From contig CAMJBL010000007.1 of the NCBI GenBank assembly GCA_946403845.1, forward strand, positions 20,217-84,216: a stretch of DNA of 64,000 nucleotides, in the 5' to 3' direction. Within the stretch, counting starts at the first letter, position 1. Every line of letters starts with the position of its first letter. The notes under the pieces are model-generated. The model saw only the letters and a list, made by a program, of their open reading frames with translations, did no database searches and was not told the DNA's origin. This DNA comes from an uncultured Prevotella sp. (GTDB lineage: Bacteria; Bacteroidota; Bacteroidia; Bacteroidales; Bacteroidaceae). Made by a program: the position numbers and the translations under genes. Below, piece by piece: positions 45,767-54,400 of this stretch.

Positions 45767-47050
45767 ATGATCAATCCCAAACATATCCATATCCGCGACT
45801 ATCAGTATCCGCTCCCCGATGAGCGTATCGCCAAGTTTCCCATTGCCCAGCGCGACCATTCCAAATTGCTGGTCTACCGTCACGGTGAAGTTGGGGAGGA
45901 TGTCTTCTATCACCTGCCGGATTATCTTCCGAAGGACAGTCTGATGGTGTTCAATAATACCAAGGTGATTCAGGCGCGCATGCACTTCCGCAAGTCTACG
46001 GGTGCCCTGATCGAGGTGTTCCTGCTGGAGCCGGCAGAGCCTTCTGACTATGAGTTGATGTTCCAGACCACAGGCCATTGTGCCTGGTATTGTCTGGTGG
46101 GTAACCTGAAAAAATGGAAGGAAGGCACGCTGGAACGGAAGATTACGATTAATGGTTTACAACTTACAGTTAAAGCCACGCGCGGCCCTATCCATGGCAC
46201 CAGCTATCGCATTGATTTCAACTGGGAATTTACGGATTCTGCATGTAATCATAAAGCTCAAAGCTCAAAGCTTAAAGTTCAAAGTTCTTTCGCAGAGGTC
46301 ATCGATGCCATGGGCGAACTGCCGATTCCACCATATCTTAACCGTGAGACCCAGGAGAGTGATAAGACCACTTATCAGACCGTCTATTCCAAGATCAAGG
46401 GAAGTGTGGCGGCACCAACGGCCGGTCTTCATTTCACCGACCAGGTGTTGCAGGCCATTGACGCGGCAGGCATTGACCGTGAGGAACTTACGCTACATGT
46501 GGGAGCCGGTACCTTCAAACCCGTGAAGAGCGAGGAGATAGAGGGCCACGAGATGCATACGGAGTTTATCAGCGTGCGCCGTTCGACCATCCAGAAACTC
46601 ATCGACCACGGTGGTTCTGCCATTGCGGTGGGCACCACGAGTGTTCGCACCTTGGAGAGCCTTTATTATATGGGGCTCAAGGTGATGCAGAATCCGGCGT
46701 TGGCGGAAGAGCAGCTGCATGTGATGCAGTGGGAACCATATGAAGAGGTGAGAGGTGAGAAGCAAGAGGTGAGAGATGTGTCTGCTATTGATTCGCTGAA
46801 GGCGTTGGGCGATTGGATGGATGCCAGAGGCTTGGAGGTGCTCCATAGCAGCACGCAGATCATCATTGCCCCAGGCTACGACTATCATATTGTCAAGATG
46901 CTCGTCACCAATTTCCACCAGCCGCAGTCCACCTTGCTGCTGTTGGTAAGTGCCTTTGTCAAGGGTGACTGGCGCAAGATTTATGATTATGCCTTGGCTC
47001 ACGATTTCCGGTTCTTGAGCTACGGCGATTCTTCGTTGCTTATTCCTTGA
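45767..47050 (+). CDS. queA: S-adenosylmethionine:tRNA ribosyltransferase-isomerase
   Basis: Adds the epoxycyclopentanediol moiety during queuosine synthesis at tRNA position 34. The 427-residue sequence has YPLPDERIAKFP at the start, then FNNTKVIQAR, VAAPTAGLHFT and HVGAGTFKPV. It is longer than the roughly 350 residues of E. coli QueA. Two heptad-encoded insertions (residues about 163-174 and 327-336) account for part of this. It is convergent with the next gene with no gap between stop codons. Confidence 0.93.
   Translation: MINPKHIHIRDYQYPLPDERIAKFPIAQRDHSKLLVYRHGEVGEDVFYHLPDYLPKDSLMVFNNTKVIQARMHFRKSTGALIEVFLLEPAEPSDYELMFQTTGHCAWYCLVGNLKKWKEGTLERKITINGLQLTVKATRGPIHGTSYRIDFNWEFTDSACNHKAQSSKLKVQSSFAEVIDAMGELPIPPYLNRETQESDKTTYQTVYSKIKGSVAAPTAGLHFTDQVLQAIDAAGIDREELTLHVGAGTFKPVKSEEIEGHEMHTEFISVRRSTIQKLIDHGGSAIAVGTTSVRTLESLYYMGLKVMQNPALAEEQLHVMQWEPYEEVRGEKQEVRDVSAIDSLKALGDWMDARGLEVLHSSTQIIIAPGYDYHIVKMLVTNFHQPQSTLLLLVSAFVKGDWRKIYDYALAHDFRFLSYGDSSLLIP
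46254..46288. repeat. Heptad array inside queA (first)
   Basis: AAGCTCA, AAGCTCA, AAGCTTA, AAGTTCA, AAGTTCT encode KAQSSKLKVQSS in frame. Confidence 0.9.
46745..46772. repeat. Heptad array inside queA (second)
   Basis: GAGGTGA, GAGGTGA, GAAGCAA, GAGGTGA encode EVRGEKQEVR in frame. Confidence 0.88.
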
Positions 47051-47872
47051 TTATTTCTTAGCACGCAGTTGCCAGAAAGCCACCGCTGCAGCTGCGGCTA
47101 CATTCAGTGAGTCGACGCCGTGGGCCATCGGTATGCGCACCACATAGTCGGCCCCGCTGATGGTTTCCTGTGGCAGTCCGTCGCCTTCCGTGCCCATGAT
47201 GATGGCCAGACGCTCCTCCTGGGCTACGGTGGCATCATCGATGCTTACCGACTTTTCTGTCAGTGCCATCGCAGCGGTTTTGAAGTCATGGTCGCGTAAG
47301 GTCTGATAGTCGTCGAGCCAGGTCCAGGGCACGAGGAACACGCTGCCCATCGACACGCGGACGGCTCTGCGGTTCAGCGGGTCGCAGGCGTTTCTCGTCA
47401 GGAGCACAGCATCGATGTCCAAAGCGGCTGCCGAGCGGAAGATAGCGCCGATATTCGTGGTGTCCACCACACCGTCGATCACCACGATGCGTTTCTGCTG
47501 ATGGGCGGTGGTGAGGTCGCGAAGCAGTTCGCTTACGGTCCGTTCCGTGGGTCTGCGCATCGCACAGAGCACACCACGTGTCAGCGTATAGCCTGTCAAC
47601 TGTTCCAGGAGTGTTCTGTCGCCGGTATAGACGGGAATCTCCCCACATTGTGCGATGATGGCCTTGGCATCGCCCTCGATATGTCGTCGCTCACAGAGCA
47701 GGGCCACAGGCTTATAGCCGGCATTCAGCGCCACCTGTATTACCTTTGGACTCTCTGCGATGAAGATGCCCTTCTGGGGCTCCACCTTGTTGCGGATCTG
47801 GGCTTCTGTCAGCGTGGCGAATAACGCTACACCGGGGTCGGTCAACGATGATATCTCTATGATCTTTGCCAT
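47051..47872 (-). CDS. TrmH/SpoU-family RNA 2'-O-ribose methyltransferase
   Basis: A 273-residue SPOUT methyltransferase. The N-terminal substrate-binding domain (about 20-105) is followed by the catalytic domain with DGVVDTTNIGAIFRSAAAL, IMGTEGDGLP and the C-terminal IPMAHGVDSLNVAAAAA knot motifs. It probably methylates a ribose of rRNA or tRNA; the target is unknown. It is the second gene after prmA on the minus strand, 6 bp downstream of it. Confidence 0.9.
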   Translation of the reverse strand: MAKIIEISSLTDPGVALFATLTEAQIRNKVEPQKGIFIAESPKVIQVALNAGYKPVALLCERRHIEGDAKAIIAQCGEIPVYTGDRTLLEQLTGYTLTRGVLCAMRRPTERTVSELLRDLTTAHQQKRIVVIDGVVDTTNIGAIFRSAAALDIDAVLLTRNACDPLNRRAVRVSMGSVFLVPWTWLDDYQTLRDHDFKTAAMALTEKSVSIDDATVAQEERLAIIMGTEGDGLPQETISGADYVVRIPMAHGVDSLNVAAAAAVAFWQLRAKK

Positions 47873-47878
47873 CGGTTG

Positions 47879-48781
47879 TCAGTTTTGGAATACCAGACAA
47901 GCCCAGTCGTTGTCTTCTTGCTGAGCGATGAGCGTCATTCCCAGGCTCGTGGCCTTTTCTGTGAGCATGGGGATGTCGGCGGTATAGAAGCCGCTCAGGA
48001 TCAGTCGTGCGCCGGGAGCCATCTTTTGGTGCATCAGCGGCATGTCGGCCAGGAGGATGTTTCGGTTGATATTGGCCATCACCAGGTCGAAACTGCCCTC
48101 GATTTCCTGAAGGATACTCGCATCGCCCAACAGCGAGGTAAAGCGATCGTCCATCTGGTTGATCACAGCATTATGGCGGGCATTGTCCACGCTCCATTCG
48201 TCGATATCGTAACCGACGGCCTCACTCGCCCCCAACTTTAAAGCAGCAATGGCCAGAATGCCGGTGCCCGTGCCGCAGTCGAGGACTCTTTCGGGGAGTG
48301 AGGAGTGTGGAGCGAGGAGTGAGATTAGTTCTGCACAGACCATTCTGGTGGTCTCGTGGGTGCCGGTACCGAAGGCCAATTTCGCATCGATCTCGATGGC
48401 GATGGTGTCTTCTGATAATGATTCAGGCAGATGCCTTCCATCGTGAATCACGATAGCAGGACATATCTCTCCCCTCTCACCTCTCACCTCTCTCCTCTGA
48501 ATTTCTATCGGTTCAAACCCTTCCTGTTCCCATTGCTCATTCCAGTCTTTGTCTTCTGCCTCGCGGACATCATAATCAATACTGACGCTCTCGAAGGGGA
48601 AATCCTTCAGGGCTTCCTGGAGTGCTGACTCATCGAAAAGTGCCTGCTGTACATAGCCGGTCAGACCTGTTTCCGTCTCCATGAATGTTTCAAAGCCGAC
48701 TTCTCCCGCCAGTGCCGCAAGGATGTCGCAGGCATCGGTGGAGTAGGGGGTCAGGGTGAATGTTACCTCGTAATATTTCAT
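47879..48781 (-). CDS. prmA: Ribosomal protein L11 methyltransferase
   Basis: A 300-residue SAM-dependent methyltransferase with the N-terminal L11-binding domain (about 1-60) and catalytic domain: FGTGTHETTRM, DCGTGTGILAIAALKLGA, DIDEWSVDNARHN and NINRNIL. I chose MKYYEVTFTL at 48781 as the start. Two heptad arrays (48293-48320, 48467-48501) lie within the gene, encoding LAPHSSLPE- and RREVRGERGE-like stretches. Confidence 0.92.
   Translation of the reverse strand: MKYYEVTFTLTPYSTDACDILAALAGEVGFETFMETETGLTGYVQQALFDESALQEALKDFPFESVSIDYDVREAEDKDWNEQWEQEGFEPIEIQRREVRGERGEICPAIVIHDGRHLPESLSEDTIAIEIDAKLAFGTGTHETTRMVCAELISLLAPHSSLPERVLDCGTGTGILAIAALKLGASEAVGYDIDEWSVDNARHNAVINQMDDRFTSLLGDASILQEIEGSFDLVMANINRNILLADMPLMHQKMAPGARLILSGFYTADIPMLTEKATSLGMTLIAQQEDNDWACLVFQN
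48293..48320. repeat. Heptad array inside prmA (3' side)
   Basis: GGGGAGT, GAGGAGT, GTGGAGC, GAGGAGT on the plus strand, in the coding region between the SAM-binding motifs. Confidence 0.82.
48467..48501. repeat. Heptad array inside prmA (5' side)
   Basis: CTCTCCC, CTCTCAC, CTCTCAC, CTCTCTC, CTCTGAA on the plus strand, encoding a charged loop before the catalytic domain. Confidence 0.88.
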
Positions 48782-48802
48782 ATCGGATGTTAAATTTTGG
48801 TG

Positions 48803-48810
48803 CAAATTTA
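48803..48810 (-). promoter_or_regulatory. -7 box of prmA
   Basis: On the minus strand this reads TAAATTTG followed by CACC, 21 bp before the prmA start. No -33 TTTG is visible. Confidence 0.5.
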
Positions 48811-48852
48811 CAAAAAATAGGGAAAATCCTATCGTGGTTTAGGGTTTTTCCT

Positions 48853-48883
48853 TAATTTTGCAATGAATTTGTGTTTAATTTTG
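48853..48883 (+). promoter_or_regulatory. Two candidate -7 boxes before the Tyr/Trp-rich protein gene
   Basis: TAATTTTG occurs at 48853-48860 and again at 48876-48883, each followed by CA. They may be alternative promoters for the gene at 48913. Confidence 0.5.
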
Positions 48884-48912
48884 CATCGTGAACAATTAAA
48901 ATCATATAGAAT

Positions 48913-49914
48913 ATGAAGAAACTGATTCTTATCTCGTTACTCATCGGGGCACTGCCTCTTTCGATGGTGGCCCAGGATGACGATCTCTACTTCGTTCCGA
49001 AAAAGCAGAGCGCTGTGGAGAAAGCAAGTGTTCGTAATGGTCTGCCTCGCGAGACATACTACTCGGGAAGCAACCGTAGTGTTGACGACTATAACCGTCG
49101 GGTGAGTACCTACGAGCCTGTCGACTCGGCTTCATCCGATATCATCGATTTCGATGGCACATTGGGCGTCTATCCCGATTCCTTGGAGGATTTCCGCCTC
49201 ACCAAGAAGATGGAGCGCTTCGACGATTACAGTCTCTCCGACAACGAGGCCTACTGGGCCGGTTATCAGCAGGCACGATCCGACCTGTTGTGGCATTCGC
49301 CCTGGTATTACCGCACCTATGGTTGGTATAACTGGTATGATCCCTGGTATTACACCAGCTGGCGCTTTGGCTTGTACGATCCTTGGTATTACGGTCCCTA
49401 CAGCTGGTATTATGGTGGCTGGTATGGCGGATGGTGGGATCCTTGGTACGATTCCCTCTACTATGGCTACTACTGGGGCTATCCCTATTATGGCTACAAC
49501 TATGCCTACTATGGTGTGGGTGGCAGAGGCCTTCGTGGCTACAACGACAATACCGGTACCATCAATATGCGTTCGGGCAATATGAATGGTCGCGTGTATT
49601 CTTCTGCCAGTGCAGGCGGTTCCCGCAGCAATGCCAGCAGTCGTCTGGGTGCCCAGCGCACTACCAGCCTGCGCGAGCGTACAGTGGGCAATCACACCAC
49701 TTATAATCGAAATTCGACGGTGAATACCAATTCGCGTACAGCTACAACCAATCGTTCTGTGAACACGACCTACAGCACTCCGAGTAGCAGCAGTAGCAGT
49801 AGCGTTGGTGGTGGTGGCTTTAGCAGCGGTGGTGGCGGCCGTGTCTCTTCTGGCGGAGGCGGTGGCGGCGGTGGCGCCCGTAGTGCTGGTGGCCATGCCG
49901 GTGGACGTCGCTAA
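48913..49914 (+). CDS. Secreted low-complexity Tyr/Trp/Gly-rich protein
   Basis: A 333-residue protein with a signal peptide (cut near VAQ-DDD). Residues about 130-205 repeat a Trp-Tyr/Asp-Pro-Trp-Tyr pattern (DPWYY, GWYGGWWDPWYD) with Tyr, Trp and Gly dominating. The C-terminal third is Ser/Thr/Asn-rich, then runs into Gly/Ser (SSSSSSVGGGGFSSGGGG) and ends HAGGRR. No enzyme domain is recognised. An aromatic-rich exported adhesive or structural protein is one possibility. Confidence 0.7.
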   Translation: MKKLILISLLIGALPLSMVAQDDDLYFVPKKQSAVEKASVRNGLPRETYYSGSNRSVDDYNRRVSTYEPVDSASSDIIDFDGTLGVYPDSLEDFRLTKKMERFDDYSLSDNEAYWAGYQQARSDLLWHSPWYYRTYGWYNWYDPWYYTSWRFGLYDPWYYGPYSWYYGGWYGGWWDPWYDSLYYGYYWGYPYYGYNYAYYGVGGRGLRGYNDNTGTINMRSGNMNGRVYSSASAGGSRSNASSRLGAQRTTSLRERTVGNHTTYNRNSTVNTNSRTATTNRSVNTTYSTPSSSSSSSVGGGGFSSGGGGRVSSGGGGGGGGARSAGGHAGGRR

Positions 49915-49980
49915 TCTGCCGCTAAGGTGTTGTCCCTTTCACTCCCCTTTAACTTCACTTTAACTCCATATAAATAAAAT

Positions 49981-51591
49981 ATGATGAAGAAGATTGTTTT
50001 CGCAGCCTTGGCAATGGCAGTCGTCCTGCCAGCCGCTGCACAGGATACATACGAGAGTGGTCGACTGCTGGGCGGCGATCTCAACGGTACGGCCCGTTAC
50101 GTGGGCATGGGTGGTGCGATGGAGGCCCTGGGTGCTGATATCTCTACCACAGGTTCTAACCCTGCCGGTATTGGCCTTTTCCGTCACGATGCGGTCAGTG
50201 CCAGCTTCGGTCTGGTGTCGCAGGCGGATGCTCATGAGTTCGACAGTCGTAGCACTACGAACCTGAGTTTCGACCAGGCGGGCTTCGTCTATTCCATGCG
50301 TATGGACCGCAGTTCGTTTATCAACCTGGCATTCAACTATCACAAGAGCCGTAATTTCAATCAGATTCTCTCTGTGGCCGACCATGCCCTGTATGAGGCA
50401 TCATCTAACCTTCTCACGTCCGAGAAGGACTGGCAGGGCTACTACAGCCTCGGTATGAGTCGCGATGGTTATCTGTTGGGCTATCAGTCACCCACCAGTT
50501 CGCAGCAGGCGTTTAATTTCAGCCAGCTCGACTATCTGAATGCCAATGTGCTGTCTGATGAGGATCAGCCGGGCGACTATGTGCTTTATGGCATGGCAGC
50601 CGATGCCTACAACTTCGACCGGGCTTCTCGCGGTTGGATCAACGACTTCGACTTCACCATCAGTGGCAATTCCGACGACCGCTTCTACTGGGGCCTCACC
50701 GTCGGTTTCCACGATGTCAGATACAAGGGCTATAGCGAGTATGCCGAAGGTCTGCGTTTCTCGAACGGTCAGGATGGCGGTATCGTCAGCTATGGCGATA
50801 TGCGCACCATCAAGGGTTCGGGTGTCGACGTCAAGGGTGGTATCATCTTCCGTCCTGTGGAGTATTCGCCTTTCCGCATAGGTTTGTATATCAATACCCC
50901 CACCTGGTATGATCTGACCTCTGAGAATACCACGACCCTCATCAACCAGAGTGCCTTGGGTGACAATCTCGATGGTACCTATACAGAGATGGGTGACATC
51001 AGCAATTCCTACGATTTCCGTTACTATACGCCTTGGAAGTTCGGTCTCAGTCTGGGTCATACCATTGGTAAGACGCTGGCTATCGGTGCTACCTATGAGT
51101 TCTCTGATTACGGTGCGAGCCAGAATCGCGTGAAGGATGGCTACGATGCTTATGGCGAAGAGGATTCTTATAAGGACCAGGTCATGAAGCAAAACACGGA
51201 GGATGTATTGAAGGGCGTGTCAACGCTGAAGGTGGGCCTCGAGTTCAAGCCCGTTCCTGAGGTGGCTCTCCGCGCGGGTTACAACTACATCTCGCCAGCC
51301 TACAACAAGAACGGTATGCGCGACATGACGCTCGACTCCTATGGCGTGAAATATGCCTCTACCTCCGATTATGTCAACTGGGACAGCACCAACCGCTTCA
51401 CTTGTGGTATCGGTTGTAAGCTTGGCAACATGAACCTCGATCTGGCCTATCAGTATAGTGCTACCGACGGAGATTTCTATCCCATGCAGCCCAACATCTT
51501 CAAGTCGGCTGAAATCAAGGGAGATGTCCCATCTGCCTCGGTCAGCAACAAGCGCCATCAGGTGCTCCTAACCCTCGGATACACCTTCTAA
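49981..51591 (+). CDS. OmpP1/FadL-like outer membrane transporter
   Basis: A 536-residue barrel protein with a signal peptide (cut near AAA-QDT), the N-terminal hatch-like GTARYVGMGGAMEALGADISTTGSNPAGIGL and a C-terminus ending RHQVLLTLGYTF. FadL-like channels let hydrophobic molecules cross the outer membrane; the substrate is unknown. ATG 49981 and 49984 are both possible. It lies 66 bp after the low-complexity gene, possibly co-transcribed. Confidence 0.87.
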   Translation: MMKKIVFAALAMAVVLPAAAQDTYESGRLLGGDLNGTARYVGMGGAMEALGADISTTGSNPAGIGLFRHDAVSASFGLVSQADAHEFDSRSTTNLSFDQAGFVYSMRMDRSSFINLAFNYHKSRNFNQILSVADHALYEASSNLLTSEKDWQGYYSLGMSRDGYLLGYQSPTSSQQAFNFSQLDYLNANVLSDEDQPGDYVLYGMAADAYNFDRASRGWINDFDFTISGNSDDRFYWGLTVGFHDVRYKGYSEYAEGLRFSNGQDGGIVSYGDMRTIKGSGVDVKGGIIFRPVEYSPFRIGLYINTPTWYDLTSENTTTLINQSALGDNLDGTYTEMGDISNSYDFRYYTPWKFGLSLGHTIGKTLAIGATYEFSDYGASQNRVKDGYDAYGEEDSYKDQVMKQNTEDVLKGVSTLKVGLEFKPVPEVALRAGYNYISPAYNKNGMRDMTLDSYGVKYASTSDYVNWDSTNRFTCGIGCKLGNMNLDLAYQYSATDGDFYPMQPNIFKSAEIKGDVPSASVSNKRHQVLLTLGYTF

Positions 51592-51598
51592 ACATAAT

Positions 51599-51632
51599 AA
51601 TCCCCTCGCTCGGTTGAGCGGGGGGATTTTCT
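51599..51632 (+). terminator. Terminator after the FadL-like gene
   Basis: AATCCCC-T-CGCTC pairs with GAGCG-G-GGGGATT around a GGTT loop, followed by TTCTTTT. Confidence 0.88.
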
Positions 51633-51928
51633 TTTCTGCGCCATTGTGTTTTTTCTGAGTTTCTTTATTTTTCTACCTCTCCTGCCCTTTGATGCATTTT
51701 TTTCATCATGGAATCAAAGTTTGATTATACAAAATAATACACGAAATCAAGGGCAAAGATTCGAAGAAAGCACACTGACTGATAAACATGGCACTATAGA
51801 GGTGATTCCATGCTGGAAATGGCTGCTGGAAATTGATAAAATTGCTTGACAACGTGCACACGACTCCAGATATGGTGTGATTGATTATCGAAAGAATTAC
51901 CTGTGCGTACTATTTGCGTACCCAATAA
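51633..51928. other. A+T-rich intergenic stretch without a supportable gene
   Basis: Between the terminator and the next promoter I see only a 67-codon frame with no start context, promoter or family likeness. A short duplicated GCGTAC occurs near 51906 and 51916. Nothing else is evident. Confidence 0.5.
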
Positions 51929-51960
51929 TTTGGCTATTACATATTATATTTATAATTTTG
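51929..51960 (+). promoter_or_regulatory. Promoter of the 51969 operon
   Basis: TTTG at 51929-51932, 20 bp, TAATTTTG at 51953-51960. The ATG follows only 8 bp after the -7 box, so the mRNA leader would be a few bases at most. Confidence 0.7.
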
Positions 51961-51968
51961 CAACCAAT

Positions 51969-52958
51969 ATGCGATTAATAACCATCTTTTTGCTATGCTT
52001 CCCATTGTCAGGTCTCTCTATCCATACTGAGGCTCAGGAGGCATTGTATGTTTTTGGACATGGTACTTGCAATGCCGTAGATATCCAGAATATCAATGAA
52101 ATAAGAATGACAGACGAATTGGTGGATATTGCCATCGGCGTCAACTACAGGAGTACTGACATTGACAGCATCACGTTCATCGAACCTCAAGTGGATTACG
52201 GCTGTATTGGCTGGTGGGGAAGTCCTGCGGATGGTCCTTCCGCTTGTTATTATCAGTCGTTCCACAAGGATTATCCAGATATGACTTTCGAAGCAACTGA
52301 CAGCATTTGTTCCTCAGTATTTTATTTTATGCCCGATGAAGAGTCTATGCTTCAGTCCCGTCGGAGAGTTGGCAGGAAATGGCGATATGTCAAGAATACC
52401 CTTTCTGGTCGTCGTAAGTTTCAAATCCATCATCAACATGAGGATAATAATCATGATAGTTATCATACAAAAACAAAAGTGGATGAAAACGGGCGGATCT
52501 ATCTGGATCTAAGCAACCAGTTCTTCAACTGTCCTATTATAGAAGCCAGAAAAGCTGTTAATTTCTGGTATCATCCTCAAGATACCGCCATCATGCCCAA
52601 AAAACCTTTGTTTGGAACTCTCGAAAGGAACAACCATGATCATAGTGGCTTCATAAACTACAACGTGCCTCTATATGGAATTGATGATAGCATTCATTGC
52701 CATATCGGTTTCTGGATGAACGATGAAGGAATAGTCAAAGGAGACACGATGACAATCGTGTTTCCAAACTATCTCATGGCAGAGGAGGAATTTGAACTCT
52801 TGGATACTGAAGCAGACGAATTCACAAGAATCTTTATTTCTGATAATACCATCTATATCGTTGAAGAATTCGAGGCTACCATTGATGATGTAATGCGCTG
52901 GCTTATACGTTTTGACCTTGATGTTTGCAAACCTATTTATATACGTGAAGAGGAATGA
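51969..52958 (+). CDS. Secreted protein of unknown function
   Basis: I chose ATG 51969 because it opens directly into a signal peptide (MRLITIFLLCFPLSG, cut near TEAQ). An upstream in-frame extension would overlap the promoter. The mature part of about 305 residues has no domain I recognise. Its first 60 residues (EALYVFGHG, DELVDIAIGVNYRSTDIDSITF) resemble the opening strands of Bacteroidetes surface proteins. Its stop overlaps the regulator gene by 4 bp, so the two are co-expressed. Confidence 0.6.
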   Translation: MRLITIFLLCFPLSGLSIHTEAQEALYVFGHGTCNAVDIQNINEIRMTDELVDIAIGVNYRSTDIDSITFIEPQVDYGCIGWWGSPADGPSACYYQSFHKDYPDMTFEATDSICSSVFYFMPDEESMLQSRRRVGRKWRYVKNTLSGRRKFQIHHQHEDNNHDSYHTKTKVDENGRIYLDLSNQFFNCPIIEARKAVNFWYHPQDTAIMPKKPLFGTLERNNHDHSGFINYNVPLYGIDDSIHCHIGFWMNDEGIVKGDTMTIVFPNYLMAEEEFELLDTEADEFTRIFISDNTIYIVEEFEATIDDVMRWLIRFDLDVCKPIYIREEE

Positions 52959-54280
52959 AACAGATACTATTGCTCCTATTATCGACCATCCTTTTGTCCG
53001 GATGTACTGCTTCTAAGGGTCGGCAATCTTATGAAGAAGCCCTTCGCTACATAGAACAGGGAGATGCTCCTCAGGCTCTTGCCTGTCTGAAAGAGGCGGC
53101 AGAGTTGGCCACTGATGATTCACTCAGCATCGCTATCTATAATGAGATGGGCCGACTGCTTTTTGATGAGGGACTTCAGGAGCAGGCATTGGGTGCCTAT
53201 CAGATGGCTTTAGAGAACTGCCAGACAATGGCAGATACGCTTGGTATGGCCTATGTGCAGTTTGATATGGCCAATATTTACCGCACACGCGATGACGATG
53301 ACAGTTGTGTCTACTATTTCGATACTGCTATGATTTTGGCTCAATCACAAGGCGACAGTCAACTTGCAACGGACATCCAAAACCAATTGGCAGGCTACTA
53401 TCTATGGCATAAAGACTATGAACGGGCAAGACAACTGCTATCTCCCTCATTGTCACAAGAGGCAGAGATGACTGGCGGCATCTGTTTCATGGCTGCAGAT
53501 CTCTATCGCCAGACGGGTCCAGCAGATTCCACTCGTTATTACTGCAAGTTACTGCTACAAAATGAAGAGACAGGATTGCGGCAGATGGGGCACAAATGGC
53601 TGGCAGATCTGTTATTATCAGAAGGACAGACTGAAGAAGCTGCCAAACATCTACAACAATACGAACTTTTGACAGACACTCTGATGCAAGAGACTGACAC
53701 AGAATCACTTCGCCGAATCAGTGCACTTTATGACTACTCCCTGCGCGAACAGGAGAATGCACGTTTGGAGCAACGAAATATTATAGCCGTAGCGATTATC
53801 ATTGTGCTGATTCTTGTATTGGTGGCAGCCATTCTCTATTTCAGTCGACGCCGTATGAAATATAGGATGAAGGTACAACAGTTGGAACATCTCTTGGCCG
53901 ACTATCGTCAACGTGATGAAAAAGCCACTGAGCGCCAAAACGGGATATTGGCTGATACCCCTATCTGCCGTCATATCAACCGTCTTTTGAGTGACTCACG
54001 TCAACCTTCTATGACTGATGAAGACTGGCACATCTTGGAAGACACCTTTGCAAAGGTACAACCCACCTTCCTAAGTCGTCTACAGACATTCTACAAGTTC
54101 TCTTCCCATGAAATGCACATCTGTCTGTTGCTCAGACTTGGTTTGCAGCCTGCTGCCCTCGCCCAACTGTCCGCCCATTCTAAACAATCCATCTCCAGTA
54201 CCCGTTCACGCTTGTTTGAAAAGGTCTTCGGCCAGAAGGGCACACCTGCCCAATGGGACGAATTCATCCTATCCTTATAG
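52955..54280 (+). CDS. TPR-transmembrane-HTH regulator with lipobox
   Basis: A 441-residue protein. A hydrophobic N-terminus ends in a lipobox (LLSGC, C16). TPR repeats cover about 25-250, one membrane helix lies near 276-294, then comes a coiled-coil (about 295-325). The C-terminal domain (about 345-441) ends in a helix-turn-helix-like FSSHEMHICLLLRLGL...LSAHSKQSISSTRSRLFEK. Regulators with periplasmic TPRs and a cytoplasmic HTH are frequent in Bacteroidetes. The lipobox may instead be an uncleaved anchor. It is coupled to the upstream secreted protein gene, which may be its partner or target. Confidence 0.72.
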   Translation: MKQILLLLLSTILLSGCTASKGRQSYEEALRYIEQGDAPQALACLKEAAELATDDSLSIAIYNEMGRLLFDEGLQEQALGAYQMALENCQTMADTLGMAYVQFDMANIYRTRDDDDSCVYYFDTAMILAQSQGDSQLATDIQNQLAGYYLWHKDYERARQLLSPSLSQEAEMTGGICFMAADLYRQTGPADSTRYYCKLLLQNEETGLRQMGHKWLADLLLSEGQTEEAAKHLQQYELLTDTLMQETDTESLRRISALYDYSLREQENARLEQRNIIAVAIIIVLILVLVAAILYFSRRRMKYRMKVQQLEHLLADYRQRDEKATERQNGILADTPICRHINRLLSDSRQPSMTDEDWHILEDTFAKVQPTFLSRLQTFYKFSSHEMHICLLLRLGLQPAALAQLSAHSKQSISSTRSRLFEKVFGQKGTPAQWDEFILSL

Positions 54281-54376
54281 GCTGATGCGGACGGTTTGCG
54301 AACTCGCTACCATCTATCACGCATCCTGTTGACTTTTTGCGTACTTATCTATAATCTGTGATGGCGTGTATTCTTC

Positions 54377-54384
54377 TAACTTTG
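54377..54384 (+). promoter_or_regulatory. -7 box of the glycosyltransferase gene
   Basis: TAACTTTG, 16 bp before the start codon. The -33 element is not clear. Confidence 0.45.
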
Positions 54385-54400
54385 TGGTCAAAAAACGACC

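Noticed and set aside
48913..49914. Glycine-rich tail taken as an assembly artefact
   Set aside because: The frame is open throughout, has a signal peptide and a stop after basic residues, and low-complexity DNA is codon-biased as in a real gene.
51646..51849. 67-codon frame between the FadL-like gene and the next promoter
   Set aside because: No start context, promoter, signal or family; it follows directly on a terminator.
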